From Halieaceae bacterium UBA5085 (lineage in GTDB: Bacteria; Pseudomonadota; Gammaproteobacteria; Pseudomonadales; Halieaceae): a stretch of 64,000 nucleotides of DNA. The notes under the pieces were generated by a model, which made no database searches, had not been told where the DNA came from, and saw only the letters and a list, made by a program, of their open reading frames with translations. Location: assembly GCA_002414665.1 (NCBI GenBank), contig DIAF01000027.1:1-64000 (forward strand). Direction: 5' to 3'. Of the stretch, positions 1-7,564 are shown piece after piece. The translations under genes and the position numbers were made by a program. How positions within the stretch are numbered: position 1 is the first letter of the stretch; each line of letters starts with the position of its first letter.

Positions 1-748
1 GGTAGTTCTTGCCGGCCTGCTGCTGCACCAGGGACTTCATGGTGAAGAAGGCCATCATGGCCTCGGTATCGTTCAGCGGCAGTGGGCTGCTTTTCGCCTG
101 GCGGCGACCGGCATAGTCCAGTTTGCCGGCGATGGCGTGGTTCAGCGTGGACAGTGCCACGGCGCGCAGTTCCTCGGGTGCGGCGACCGCGTCGACGGCG
201 CCCGCTTTCAGCGCCTTGTCCGCGCGTTGTTCAGTGGCGCCGGCAATCCAGGTGGCCGCCTCGTCCACGCCGATGATGCGCGGCAGGCGCACGGTGCCAC
301 CCCAGCCGGGCAGGATGCCCAGTTTGGTTTCCGGCAGGCCGACCTTGGCGGCCGTGCTCATGACCCGGAAGTCGCAGGCCAGGCAGATTTCGAAGCCGCC
401 CCCCAGCGCAAATCCGTTGATGGCGACACAGCTGGGGAAGGGCAGGTTCTGCAGGCGGTTGAGGTTGGCGTTGTTGGCCGCCGTGAAGCCCTTGATCTCA
501 TCGGGCCCGGCGCCGAAGATGCCGGTGAATTCGGTAATGTCGGCGCCGACAATGAACACGGGCTTGCCGCTGGTCACCAGCAGGCCGCGCAGGCCGCTCT
601 GCGCCTCCAGCGCGTCCAGCGCTTCGGTGAGGCTGTTGACGGTGGTCTGGTCAAATTTGTTGACAGACTCGCCCTTCAGGTCGAAATGCAGCTCGGCGAT
701 GTCGCCGTCAAGGCGGGTCACGGTGAGCGCGTCACTCTGGTAGATCAT
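1..748 (-). CDS. fadB: Fatty oxidation complex alpha subunit FadB (N-terminal part; runs off the window)
   Basis: This is the enoyl-CoA hydratase half of the bifunctional hydratase / 3-hydroxyacyl-CoA dehydrogenase of fatty-acid beta-oxidation. About 249 N-terminal residues are visible; the 3' end lies beyond base 1. The start MIYQSDALTV with ATG at 748 matches the usual FadB N-terminus. The crotonase core is intact: FIVGADITEF, the oxyanion-hole stretch NGFALGGGFE (Glu120) and GLPETKLGILPGWGG (Glu140), which are the two catalytic glutamates of true hydratases. A sigma-70-like promoter lies about 75 bases upstream. The partner thiolase fadA would be expected beyond the left edge but cannot be seen. 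The family call is firm; the dehydrogenase half is inferred from the FadB-type N-terminus. Confidence 0.93.
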   Translation of the reverse strand, partial: MIYQSDALTVTRLDGDIAELHFDLKGESVNKFDQTTVNSLTEALDALEAQSGLRGLLVTSGKPVFIVGADITEFTGIFGAGPDEIKGFTAANNANLNRLQNLPFPSCVAINGFALGGGFEICLACDFRVMSTAAKVGLPETKLGILPGWGGTVRLPRIIGVDEAATWIAGATEQRADKALKAGAVDAVAAPEELRAVALSTLNHAIAGKLDYAGRRQAKSSPLPLNDTEAMMAFFTMKSLVQQQAGKNY

Positions 749-823
749 GTCGCTGTCCTGTGTGGGATGAACGGGGCTGGCCGCGGCCTTTTGGGCGCCG
801 GGCCAGAGTCGAAGCGAGGCGCC

Positions 824-852
824 ATTGTAGCGGTGAAAGCCGCAGGCGTGAA
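824..852 (-). promoter_or_regulatory. Candidate sigma-70 promoter for fadB
   Basis: Read on the minus strand, TTCACG (847-852) and TACAAT (824-829) are separated by exactly 17 bases, with four and five matches to the -35 and -10 consensus. The fadB ATG lies about 75 bases downstream. It is a good pattern match with no experimental support. Confidence 0.5.
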
Positions 853-934
853 CCGCAATGTTAGCGCTGATAACACTGAAAAGCCATCGCCTCTCGCGCC
901 CCCGCAGGAGCCGCTTGCCGGGCGTCCCGCGGCG

Positions 935-2794
935 CTACAACGGCCAGACGATGAGCAGCAGCGGCAGGCTGACGGCGACCACCAGGGCTTCCAGCGGTAG
1001 CCCCAGGCGCCAGTAGTCGCCGAAGTGAAAGCCGCCCGGACCCAGAATCAGGGTGTTATTCTGGTGGCCAATGGGCGTGAGAAAGGCGCAGGAGGCGCCG
1101 ATGGCGACAGCCATCAGGAAGCTGTCGGGGTTGACCTCCAGGGCAGCCGCGGTGCCCAGCGCAATCGGACACATCACGGCGGCGGTGGCCGCATTGTTCA
1201 TCAGGTCGGAGAGGAACATGGTGGTCACCAGTATGATGCCCAGCACCAGTATGGCGTTGCCCTGGGCCACCGACGTAAGCAGGAAACGCGCGATCAGGTC
1301 TGCGGTGCCGGTCGAGGCCATGGCGCCCGCAACCGGTATCAGGGCCGCCAGCAGCACAATCACCGGCCAGTCGATGGCACCGTAGACCGAGCGCGGTGGC
1401 ACCGTGCGCAGCGCCATGGAGGCGAGCACACCGAGGGCGAAGGAGATCGCCGCGGGCAGCAGCCCGAAGGCGGCACCGCCTACAGCGAGGGTCATGATGA
1501 CCGCTGCCAGGACCGCCCTGCGCGGGCTGGGGATGCGCAGGTCACGCTTGGCCAGCGGCACGCAGCCGAAGTCACTGGCGAATTCCGACGTGGCGTTCAG
1601 CGGACCCTGGATGAGCAGCAGGTCACCCGGTCGCAGGGGCAGGGCGCGCAAACGACTGCGGGAGCGGTGGCCTTCGCGGGATACGGCCAGCAGGTTAAGG
1701 CCGTAACGCGTGCGCAACTGGATGTCGCTGGCTGAGCGTCCGACCGCTGCGGCGGCCGGCATGACGGCGAGCTCCGTCAGTACAATGTCCTCCCGCCTGT
1801 CCCCTTGCTCGCCCTCGTGCTCGCCCTCCTCCTGCGCCTCGCTGTTGGGTACGGCGGCTTCCGGCCCGTCGCTGTCACCTGTTGTGGACTCTGTGGCTGC
1901 CGGTTTCACCGATTCCTCGAGCTTCAGGTCCAACCGCGCCAGCACCTCTCCCAGGGTGTCGGCGTTGGTTTCCAGCACCAGAATGTCATTCCCGCGGATC
2001 TGCCGGCCGCCGTAGGGGGTATGCAGCCGGACCTCATTGCGCACCAGGCCGACCACCTGGGCACCGGCATCGTCGAGCTCCGCTTCCACCTGTCGCAGGC
2101 TCATGCCCACGGCTTTGCTGCTCTCGGGGACCCGTGCCTCGGTGAGGTAGGCCCCGGTGTCGAAATCACCCGCAGCCTGTTGCTTGCGTGCCGGTACCAG
2201 ACGCCAGCCCAGCAGTACGATAAACGCCACGCCGCAGAGCGCGACTGCCACCCCTACGGGTGTGAAGTCGAACATGGCAAAGGCGTTGCCGCCAGCCTCG
2301 GCGCGAAAGCCGGAGACGATCAGGTTGGGTGGTGTGCCGATCATGGTGGTCATACCGCCGAGGATGGTGCCGAACGCCAGCGGCATCAGTGTCTGCCCCG
2401 GCGGCAGATTGTGGCGGCGAGCCATCTGCAGGGCCACGGGCATCAGCAGCGCCATGGCGCCCACGTTGTTCATGAAGCCCGAGAGCAGCGCTCCCAGCCC
2501 GACCAGTGCCGCCAGGCTGGCCAGTGGTCCGGCACTGGCGGGCAGCGCCCGTCGCGCGATCACATCCACTGCCCCCGTGGCCTGCAAGCCGCTGCTGAGG
2601 ACCAGCACGCAGGCTACCGTGATGACAGCCGGGTGTCCGAAGCCGCTGAATGCCGCGTCCGGCGTCACCAGGCCGGCGAGCACACAGGCCAGCAGGGTGC
2701 CCAGGGCAACCATGTCATGGCGCCATCGGCCCCACAGGAACATGCCCACAGAGGTCAGCAGTATCAGCAGTATCAGGCTCTGGTCGACAGTCAT
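935..2794 (-). CDS. SLC13/DASS-family permease with central TrkA-C domains
   Basis: This 619-residue inner-membrane protein has the layout of SLC13 anion permeases of the SLC13-TrkA-C-TrkA-C-SLC13 type. Hydrophobic helices fill residues 1-180, a soluble middle section carries two RCK/TrkA-C-like repeats, and a second membrane half fills the last 200 residues. Family-like signatures are GFGHPAVITVACVLVLSSG, MNNVGAMALLMPVA and, in the second half, SDLMNNAATAAVMCPIA, the paired MNN(A/V) motifs of the ion-binding hairpins. An acidic low-complexity stretch rich in Glu and Asp sits between the TrkA-C repeats. The start is placed at the ATG encoding MTVDQSLILL, because the longer reading frame adds an unrelated 39-residue N-terminus. 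The substrate (sulfate, dicarboxylate or another anion) cannot be told from sequence. Confidence 0.85.
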   Translation of the reverse strand: MTVDQSLILLILLTSVGMFLWGRWRHDMVALGTLLACVLAGLVTPDAAFSGFGHPAVITVACVLVLSSGLQATGAVDVIARRALPASAGPLASLAALVGLGALLSGFMNNVGAMALLMPVALQMARRHNLPPGQTLMPLAFGTILGGMTTMIGTPPNLIVSGFRAEAGGNAFAMFDFTPVGVAVALCGVAFIVLLGWRLVPARKQQAAGDFDTGAYLTEARVPESSKAVGMSLRQVEAELDDAGAQVVGLVRNEVRLHTPYGGRQIRGNDILVLETNADTLGEVLARLDLKLEESVKPAATESTTGDSDGPEAAVPNSEAQEEGEHEGEQGDRREDIVLTELAVMPAAAAVGRSASDIQLRTRYGLNLLAVSREGHRSRSRLRALPLRPGDLLLIQGPLNATSEFASDFGCVPLAKRDLRIPSPRRAVLAAVIMTLAVGGAAFGLLPAAISFALGVLASMALRTVPPRSVYGAIDWPVIVLLAALIPVAGAMASTGTADLIARFLLTSVAQGNAILVLGIILVTTMFLSDLMNNAATAAVMCPIALGTAAALEVNPDSFLMAVAIGASCAFLTPIGHQNNTLILGPGGFHFGDYWRLGLPLEALVVAVSLPLLLIVWPL

Positions 2795-2810
2795 CGCGAA
2801 GCGTGGCTCA

Positions 2811-3758
2811 TCAGCCTGGTTGTCTGGAAGGCAGACTGTCGACGGTGTGTGCCACGACTGCGGCGAGGGCTGCGCCCTGCTCTTCCTGCAAAAAGTGCCC
2901 GGCGCCGGCAATCACCGGGTGCTCGCGACCATGAGCGCCGGGAACACGCTGCTGGAATACCGGGGCCCAGGCGGCCGTAGCCGGGTCGCTGTCGCTGAAG
3001 GCGGTGATGAAGGGCTGCTCCCACTGGCTCAGGAAGGCCCAGGTCTGGCGATTTTCGAGCGCGCCGGCCATATCGGCATGGGTTGGTATGAGACTGGGGA
3101 ACACCAGCGCGCCGGCTTTGTAGCGCGGATCCGGAAACGGCGCATCGTAGGCCGCCAGCACGGCTGGGCTGAGTGGTGTGCAGGAGACGGCGGCTATCAC
3201 CCCGGACACATCGAGGTCATCAGCGTCCCGGGTGGCCGCAACCCATTGCTCCACGATTTCGCCCGGCCAGGGTGCCACCCCGTTGGGGGGTGGTTCGCAG
3301 CCGGGTAGCAGGGTGTTGGCGGCCACCACTGCGGAGAACCGCTCCGGCATGCGGGCGAGCAGCGACAGGCCGATGGGGCCTCCCCAGTCCTGACAGACCA
3401 ATACTGCGCCGGTGACGTCCAGCGCACACAGCAACTCGCCGACCTGCGCAACATGACCGGCATAGCTGTAGGCACTGCGCGCCGTGGGCTTGTCTGAGCG
3501 GCCAAAGCCAATCAGGTCCGGGGCGATACAGCGCAGTCCGCGGCTGCTGAGTGCGTGGATCATGTGCCGGTAGAGGAAGCACCAGCTGGGCTCGCCGTGC
3601 AGCAGAAGCACGATACGTCCGTCGCGCGGGCCCACATCCAGGTAGTGCATGCGCAACCGCCCGTGGTGCTGATCAGATACCATCTGGTAGTTCGGCGCCC
3701 AGGGAAAACCGGGGAGATTGTCGAAATGGTGATCAGGCGTGCGTAGAACGTCAGTCAT
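2811..3758 (-). CDS. Haloalkane-dehalogenase-like alpha/beta hydrolase
   Basis: This 315-residue alpha/beta hydrolase has the pattern of subfamily I haloalkane dehalogenases, which hydrolyse carbon-halogen bonds through an aspartyl nucleophile. The oxyanion-region motif HGEPSW is at 54-59. The nucleophile elbow VCQDWGG puts Asp at 124 followed by the halide-holding Trp125, the same numbering as DhlA. Candidates for the third catalytic acid are Asp256/Asp258 in AFSDSDPA, and the catalytic His is 288 in GAGHF. The ATG at 3758 overlaps the stop of the upstream peptidase gene (ATGA), so the two are translationally coupled. Epoxide hydrolases share the fold and the Asp-Trp pair, so dehalogenase activity is likely but unproven. 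Confidence 0.8.
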   Translation of the reverse strand: MTDVLRTPDHHFDNLPGFPWAPNYQMVSDQHHGRLRMHYLDVGPRDGRIVLLLHGEPSWCFLYRHMIHALSSRGLRCIAPDLIGFGRSDKPTARSAYSYAGHVAQVGELLCALDVTGAVLVCQDWGGPIGLSLLARMPERFSAVVAANTLLPGCEPPPNGVAPWPGEIVEQWVAATRDADDLDVSGVIAAVSCTPLSPAVLAAYDAPFPDPRYKAGALVFPSLIPTHADMAGALENRQTWAFLSQWEQPFITAFSDSDPATAAWAPVFQQRVPGAHGREHPVIAGAGHFLQEEQGAALAAVVAHTVDSLPSRQPG

Positions 3759-4732
3759 GGCAGTGTTGGGTCCTGTGTGAGCGCCCGGCAATAATCCGGG
3801 TCGTAGGTGACCTGTGCGCGCTGGCGCGCGATGTCCGCAGCAGTTTGCCTTACGGCGTCCGCAATGGGTGAGGACAGCACCGTCGTTGCGTGGCGCGCCG
3901 GGGCGATCAACCGTTCCGCGCTGACCGGGCACCCTGCCTGCAACAGGAGGTCGGCGAAATTGTTGCGCGCCGGTATATGCTGCGGCGATTGCATCAGCAG
4001 TGTGTAATAGAGCTGCGCAGCCCCCTCGGTGTCCGCGTTCACACGGTGGGCATTGGCAGCCGCGAACAAAAGGTTCGGGTCTTCGGGCCAGCGTTCCCGC
4101 GCAGCGTCCCAGGTGGCCGCGACCAGAGCCGGCTCGAGCAGCCTTTCCTGCCCGGCGAGTTCACGAGCCAGGTTGTCGGCATGGCCGCTGGCCGGAATCT
4201 CACCGGGGCGTGGAATCACCAGACCCCAGTAGTCGGCATGAGCCCAACTGGCGCTGAACCGGTTCCAGCGCTCCAGACGGCGCCGTTCAGTCCCTGAGCG
4301 CAGCAGCACGCGCTGACCTTCGGGCTGGTAACCTATGACGACCGCGTAGTGCCAGCGTGGCAGCCACTCCCGCCCCAGATTCTGCAACACCAGTACCGGA
4401 TTGCCGGCCTCGAGCTCCCTGAACAGCGCTTCGGGGCCGCCCTGCAGGGTGAAGGGGATGCGCCCGGAGCGGCGCGTGGCGGCCAGCAGTTCCACTTGCA
4501 GGCTGCCGCCGCGACCGGGCAGGTAGACCTGCGGCACGAGTGCTTCCGGAGTGATTGCCACACCGCTGTGTACCAGCAGTGTGGCCAGTGCAGCGGGTCC
4601 GCACTGATACGCTTCCTGGGGAAAGAATGGCACCGTGGTGAGTTCGCTCGCAGCCTCTTCTGGCGGTTGCGCGGTGATCGTGGCGCAGGCGCTGAGCAAG
4701 GCGGTCAGCGCGAGCGCCGCAGTGCGAATCAA
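3755..4732 (-). CDS. PA2778-family cysteine peptidase lipoprotein (C39-like plus TPR region)
   Basis: This 325-residue protein is a predicted lipoprotein: a short hydrophobic signal ends in the lipobox LLSAC with Cys16. The papain-like C39 domain follows, with the nucleophile in YQCGPAALA (Cys44) and the general-base His in RWHYAVVIGY (His128). The C-terminal 130 residues look helical and TPR-like (LLFAAANAHRVNADTEGAA). It starts with TTG at 4732, overlapping the TGA of the upstream gene (TTGA), and it fits the PA2778 family, which travels with PA2779-type small membrane proteins as here. Its substrate is unknown; an envelope processing role is inferred from the lipid anchor. Confidence 0.82.
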   Translation of the reverse strand: MIRTAALALTALLSACATITAQPPEEAASELTTVPFFPQEAYQCGPAALATLLVHSGVAITPEALVPQVYLPGRGGSLQVELLAATRRSGRIPFTLQGGPEALFRELEAGNPVLVLQNLGREWLPRWHYAVVIGYQPEGQRVLLRSGTERRRLERWNRFSASWAHADYWGLVIPRPGEIPASGHADNLARELAGQERLLEPALVAATWDAARERWPEDPNLLFAAANAHRVNADTEGAAQLYYTLLMQSPQHIPARNNFADLLLQAGCPVSAERLIAPARHATTVLSSPIADAVRQTAADIARQRAQVTYDPDYCRALTQDPTLP

Positions 4733-5103
4733 AGCTTACTGAAGACGTTGGTCACCCCAATCAGTTCCAGTACCAACAGCACCAGAAATAGGGCGCCGAG
4801 CACGCCCAGCGCACCGCTGCCTGCGGGCAGTGTGTCCAGCTGCTGCGCCAGCTGCTGCAATTCGGCATCGGACAGGGCGTTAATGCGCGCAAGGGTGTCT
4901 TCGGGGCTCACGCCCATGTCCAGCAAATGCTGCTGCACGGTGTCGTTGGCCAGCGTGGCGCTGATCTGGGCCAGTTGCACGTTCCGGTTCTGGTCTGTCA
5001 AGTGCTCTGCTGTACCGATGATGGCAGCCTGCGCTGTTCCCACCGTGCTCGCCACCAGGAACGCGGTAATTTGCAGCAGTACAAGCAATCGTGAAGTAAG
5101 CAT
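4729..5103 (-). CDS. PA2779-family small membrane protein
   Basis: This 124-residue protein has a cleavable or anchored N-terminal hydrophobic segment (residues about 5-27), a soluble helical middle with repeated Leu/Gln-rich turns (SDAELQQLAQQLDTLPAGSG) and a C-terminal membrane helix (GALFLVLLVLELIGV). This is the layout of the PA2779 family, whose members sit next to a PA2778-type cysteine peptidase. A good ribosome-binding site (AAGGA, six bases before ATG) and a TATACT hexamer upstream suggest it leads a three-gene unit with the peptidase and the dehalogenase-like gene. The biochemical role is unknown; it may be the peptidase's partner or substrate. Confidence 0.8.
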   Translation of the reverse strand: MLTSRLLVLLQITAFLVASTVGTAQAAIIGTAEHLTDQNRNVQLAQISATLANDTVQQHLLDMGVSPEDTLARINALSDAELQQLAQQLDTLPAGSGALGVLGALFLVLLVLELIGVTNVFSKL

Positions 5104-5283
5104 GACATATCCTTAACGGTGTGAGTTCCGGTACGAGTATAGGCAAAAAACCGACGTCCGGGTAAGGAGAATGCACGCGGTGCCTACTGTCACAGGAATT
5201 CAGGCTCCACCCCGGCAGACCCCGCTGGCGCAAGCGTTTATACTCCTATATCCAGGGGCCGAGCCGTACAGGAGACCAGTGAT

Positions 5284-6000
5284 TTGACGACAGGGCCAGA
5301 AGTCCAGCCTGCAGCAGTTCAGGCACAGGTGCCCATACGCGATGCGGCCACCGTGATTCTGGTGCGGGATCGCCTGTCTCAGCCGCGGGTATTGATGGGC
5401 AAGCGGGGTGCCCGCGCCGCTTTCATGCCGAGCAAGTTTGTGTTCCCGGGAGGCGCAGTGGACCCCGCGGATGCCTGTGTGCCCATGGCGGGCCGTGTGG
5501 GGCCGGTATGCGCACGCCGCCTGGCCGAGGCCGCAGCGCCGGAGCGCGTGCACGCCCTGCAAGCCGCCGCCGTGCGTGAGGTGTGGGAGGAATCCGGCCT
5601 GCTACTGGGTGCGCCAGGTGACTGGCGGGGCACAGTGCCGCCGGACTGGGCCGACTTCAGCGCCAGGGCGCATCTGCCCTGTGCCGGCAACTTCCGCTAC
5701 GTGTTTCGGGCGATTACCCCGCCGGGCCCGCCGCGGCGCTTTGATGCCCGTTTTTTTCTCGTTGATGCCAGCGCGGTCGTTGGGGACCTGGATGATTTTT
5801 CACGCGCATCTGACGAGCTGTCGGAGTTGCAGTGGATTGATCTGGAGCAGGCTTGCAGCCTGGATCTGCCGCTGATTACCGAGGTGGTACTCGGTGAGGT
5901 GGCCGACATGGTTACCCTGGAAGGACCCCCGGACAGCGTACCCTGTTTCCGTGACGACGACGAACAACTGGAGATCCTGCGCCGGCGCGCGATGCGTTAA
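5284..6000 (+). CDS. NUDIX hydrolase (NUDT7/NUDT19-like arrangement)
   Basis: This 238-residue protein hydrolyses a nucleoside diphosphate linked to another moiety. Its Nudix box is split: FPGGAVDPAD is separated from AAVREVWEESGLLLG by about 30 residues, an insertion also seen in the CoA- and NADH-diphosphatase-like NUDT7/NUDT19 branch. The core residues REVxEExG are intact, so metal binding and activity are expected. Translation starts at TTG (5284), supported by AGGAG eight to nine bases upstream; no in-frame ATG fits better. The gene is divergent from the PA2779-type gene and convergent with the small gene after nrdB. Substrate is undetermined. Confidence 0.85.
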   Translation: MTTGPEVQPAAVQAQVPIRDAATVILVRDRLSQPRVLMGKRGARAAFMPSKFVFPGGAVDPADACVPMAGRVGPVCARRLAEAAAPERVHALQAAAVREVWEESGLLLGAPGDWRGTVPPDWADFSARAHLPCAGNFRYVFRAITPPGPPRRFDARFFLVDASAVVGDLDDFSRASDELSELQWIDLEQACSLDLPLITEVVLGEVADMVTLEGPPDSVPCFRDDDEQLEILRRRAMR

Positions 6001-6002
6001 GG

Positions 6003-6036
6003 CACCCTGCGAGAGGCTGTCCGACGCCGCAGGGTG
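6003..6036. terminator. Inverted repeat filling the gap between convergent genes
   Basis: CACCCTGCG (6003-6011) and CGCAGGGTG (6028-6036) form a perfect 9-base-pair stem around a 16-base loop. It occupies almost exactly the 36 bases between the stops of two convergent genes. No T-tract follows on either strand, so it may stop polymerase only partly or protect 3' ends. Confidence 0.5.
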
Positions 6037-6222
6037 TCAGTGCAGTACGCGATCCGGGCGCATTTCGGCCTGCAGTTCACCGTGTTTGGCCGTTGACTGC
6101 TGTTGTACGTACTTGCGCAGCCGGGTCACGACACTGCTCATCACATCAATCGTCTGGCTGATCTGATCCAGTGCGATAAGGACTTTTTCGCTGTCGCGCT
6201 GTGGTTCATCTTGCTGGTCCAT
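6037..6222 (-). CDS. Small hypothetical protein downstream of nrdB
   Basis: This 61-residue hydrophilic protein starts MDQQDEPQRDSEKV and is predicted to be largely one amphipathic helix with heptad-like spacing (VLIALDQISQTIDVMSSVV), so a small coiled coil is plausible. I chose ATG 6222 because the longer frame adds 19 unrelated residues. It begins 53 bases after the nrdB stop on the same strand, so it is likely co-transcribed with nrdAB. I do not recognise the family and assign no function. It is a real-gene candidate because it fills the gap precisely up to the hairpin at 6003-6036. Confidence 0.55.
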   Translation of the reverse strand: MDQQDEPQRDSEKVLIALDQISQTIDVMSSVVTRLRKYVQQQSTAKHGELQAEMRPDRVLH

Positions 6223-6275
6223 TGGCAGTCCTCGGGTACAGGGGCTCCACGGCAGGCGGGCCGCCCCCGGAGTGA

Positions 6276-7511
6276 TCAATCCCAGTTCAGCGCGCCGCCG
6301 GTCTGGTACTCGATCACACGGGTTTCAAAGAAATTCTTCTCTTTGCGCAGGTCCATTATTTCACTCATCCACGGGAAGGGGTTCTGCACCCCCGGGAACT
6401 GCTCTGGCAGCCCAAGCTGAGACAGGCGCCGGTTGGCGATAAAGTGCAGGTACTCCTCCATCATGGCCGCGTTCATGCCCAGCACGCCACGAGGCATGGT
6501 GTCGCGTGCGTATTCGATTTCCAGCTGGGTACCTTCCAGAATCATCTGGATAACTTCCTGCTGGAATGCTTCGGTCCACAGATGCGGGTTCTCGAGCTTG
6601 ATCTGGTTGATCACATCGATGCCGAAGTTCAGGTGCATGGACTCGTCGCGCAGGATGTACTGGAACTGCTCCGCCACGCCGGTCATCTTGTTGCGCCGGC
6701 CCATCGACAGGATCTGCGTGAAACCGCAGTAAAAGAAGATGCCCTCGGTGACTGCGTAGAACCCGATCAGGTTACGCAGCAGCGTCTGGTCGTTCTCCAC
6801 GGTGCCGGTCTTGAAGCTGGGGTCCGACAGGTGATGTGTGTGGCTGAGGCTCCATGTGGCTTTTTTGGCTACGGAGGGGACCTCGCGGTACATGTTGAAC
6901 ACCTCGCCCTCGTCCATGCCCAGTGACTCGATGCAGTACTGGTAGGCGTGTGTATGGATGGCTTCCTCGAAGGCCTGGCGCAGCAGGTACTGACGGCACT
7001 CGGGATTGGTGATCAGGCGGTAGATGCCCAGCACCAGGTTGTTGGCGACCAGTGAATCGGCCGTGGAGAAGTAGCCGAGGCTGCGTTTGACGATGCGACG
7101 CTCGTCCTCGGACAGGCCGTCGGCGCTCTTCCACGTGGACACGTCCGCCGTCATGTTGATCTCTTGCGGCATCCAGTGATTGGCGCAGCCGTCGATGTAC
7201 TTCTGCCAGGCCCAGTCGTATTTGAAGGGCACTAACTGGTTGAGGTCTGCGCGGCAGTTGATCATGGCCTTTTCGTCAACGGAAACGCGCGCCGCACCCA
7301 TCTCGAGCTCTTCCAGCCCGGGTGCGACATCCAGTGCCTCAACGGCGCGAGCGGCGGCAGCCACGTTGGCCGCGGCACTGGGTGCTGCGACAGGCGCCGC
7401 GTCTTCCACGGCCGCGGCGGGCGTGACGTCCAGCGCCGGGGGCGGTGGTGCCTTGGCCGGTGCCGTTGCGGTTTGCGTCTCGTCCTGGTGGTAGTCGTCC
7501 CAACTCAGCAT
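6276..7511 (-). CDS. nrdB: Ribonucleoside-diphosphate reductase beta subunit (class I)
   Basis: The radical-generating subunit of aerobic ribonucleotide reductase, 411 residues. The first ~80 residues are an Ala/Pro-rich extension, as in Pseudomonas NrdB, followed by the conserved INCRADLNQLVPFKY. Di-iron ligand segments are visible, including FEEAIHTHAYQYCIES and ILRDESMHLNFGID, with the radical Tyr expected close to the first. The C-terminal tail TGGALNWD is the peptide that docks to NrdA. The gene lies 53 bases after nrdA on the same strand and is surely in one operon with it. Family assignment is secure. Confidence 0.97.
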   Translation of the reverse strand: MLSWDDYHQDETQTATAPAKAPPPPALDVTPAAAVEDAAPVAAPSAAANVAAAARAVEALDVAPGLEELEMGAARVSVDEKAMINCRADLNQLVPFKYDWAWQKYIDGCANHWMPQEINMTADVSTWKSADGLSEDERRIVKRSLGYFSTADSLVANNLVLGIYRLITNPECRQYLLRQAFEEAIHTHAYQYCIESLGMDEGEVFNMYREVPSVAKKATWSLSHTHHLSDPSFKTGTVENDQTLLRNLIGFYAVTEGIFFYCGFTQILSMGRRNKMTGVAEQFQYILRDESMHLNFGIDVINQIKLENPHLWTEAFQQEVIQMILEGTQLEIEYARDTMPRGVLGMNAAMMEEYLHFIANRRLSQLGLPEQFPGVQNPFPWMSEIMDLRKEKNFFETRVIEYQTGGALNWD

Positions 7512-7564
7512 GTACTGTTGTCCTTTTACCGTCTCTTTTGTTTCAGGGAATCTGCGGGCCCGGC

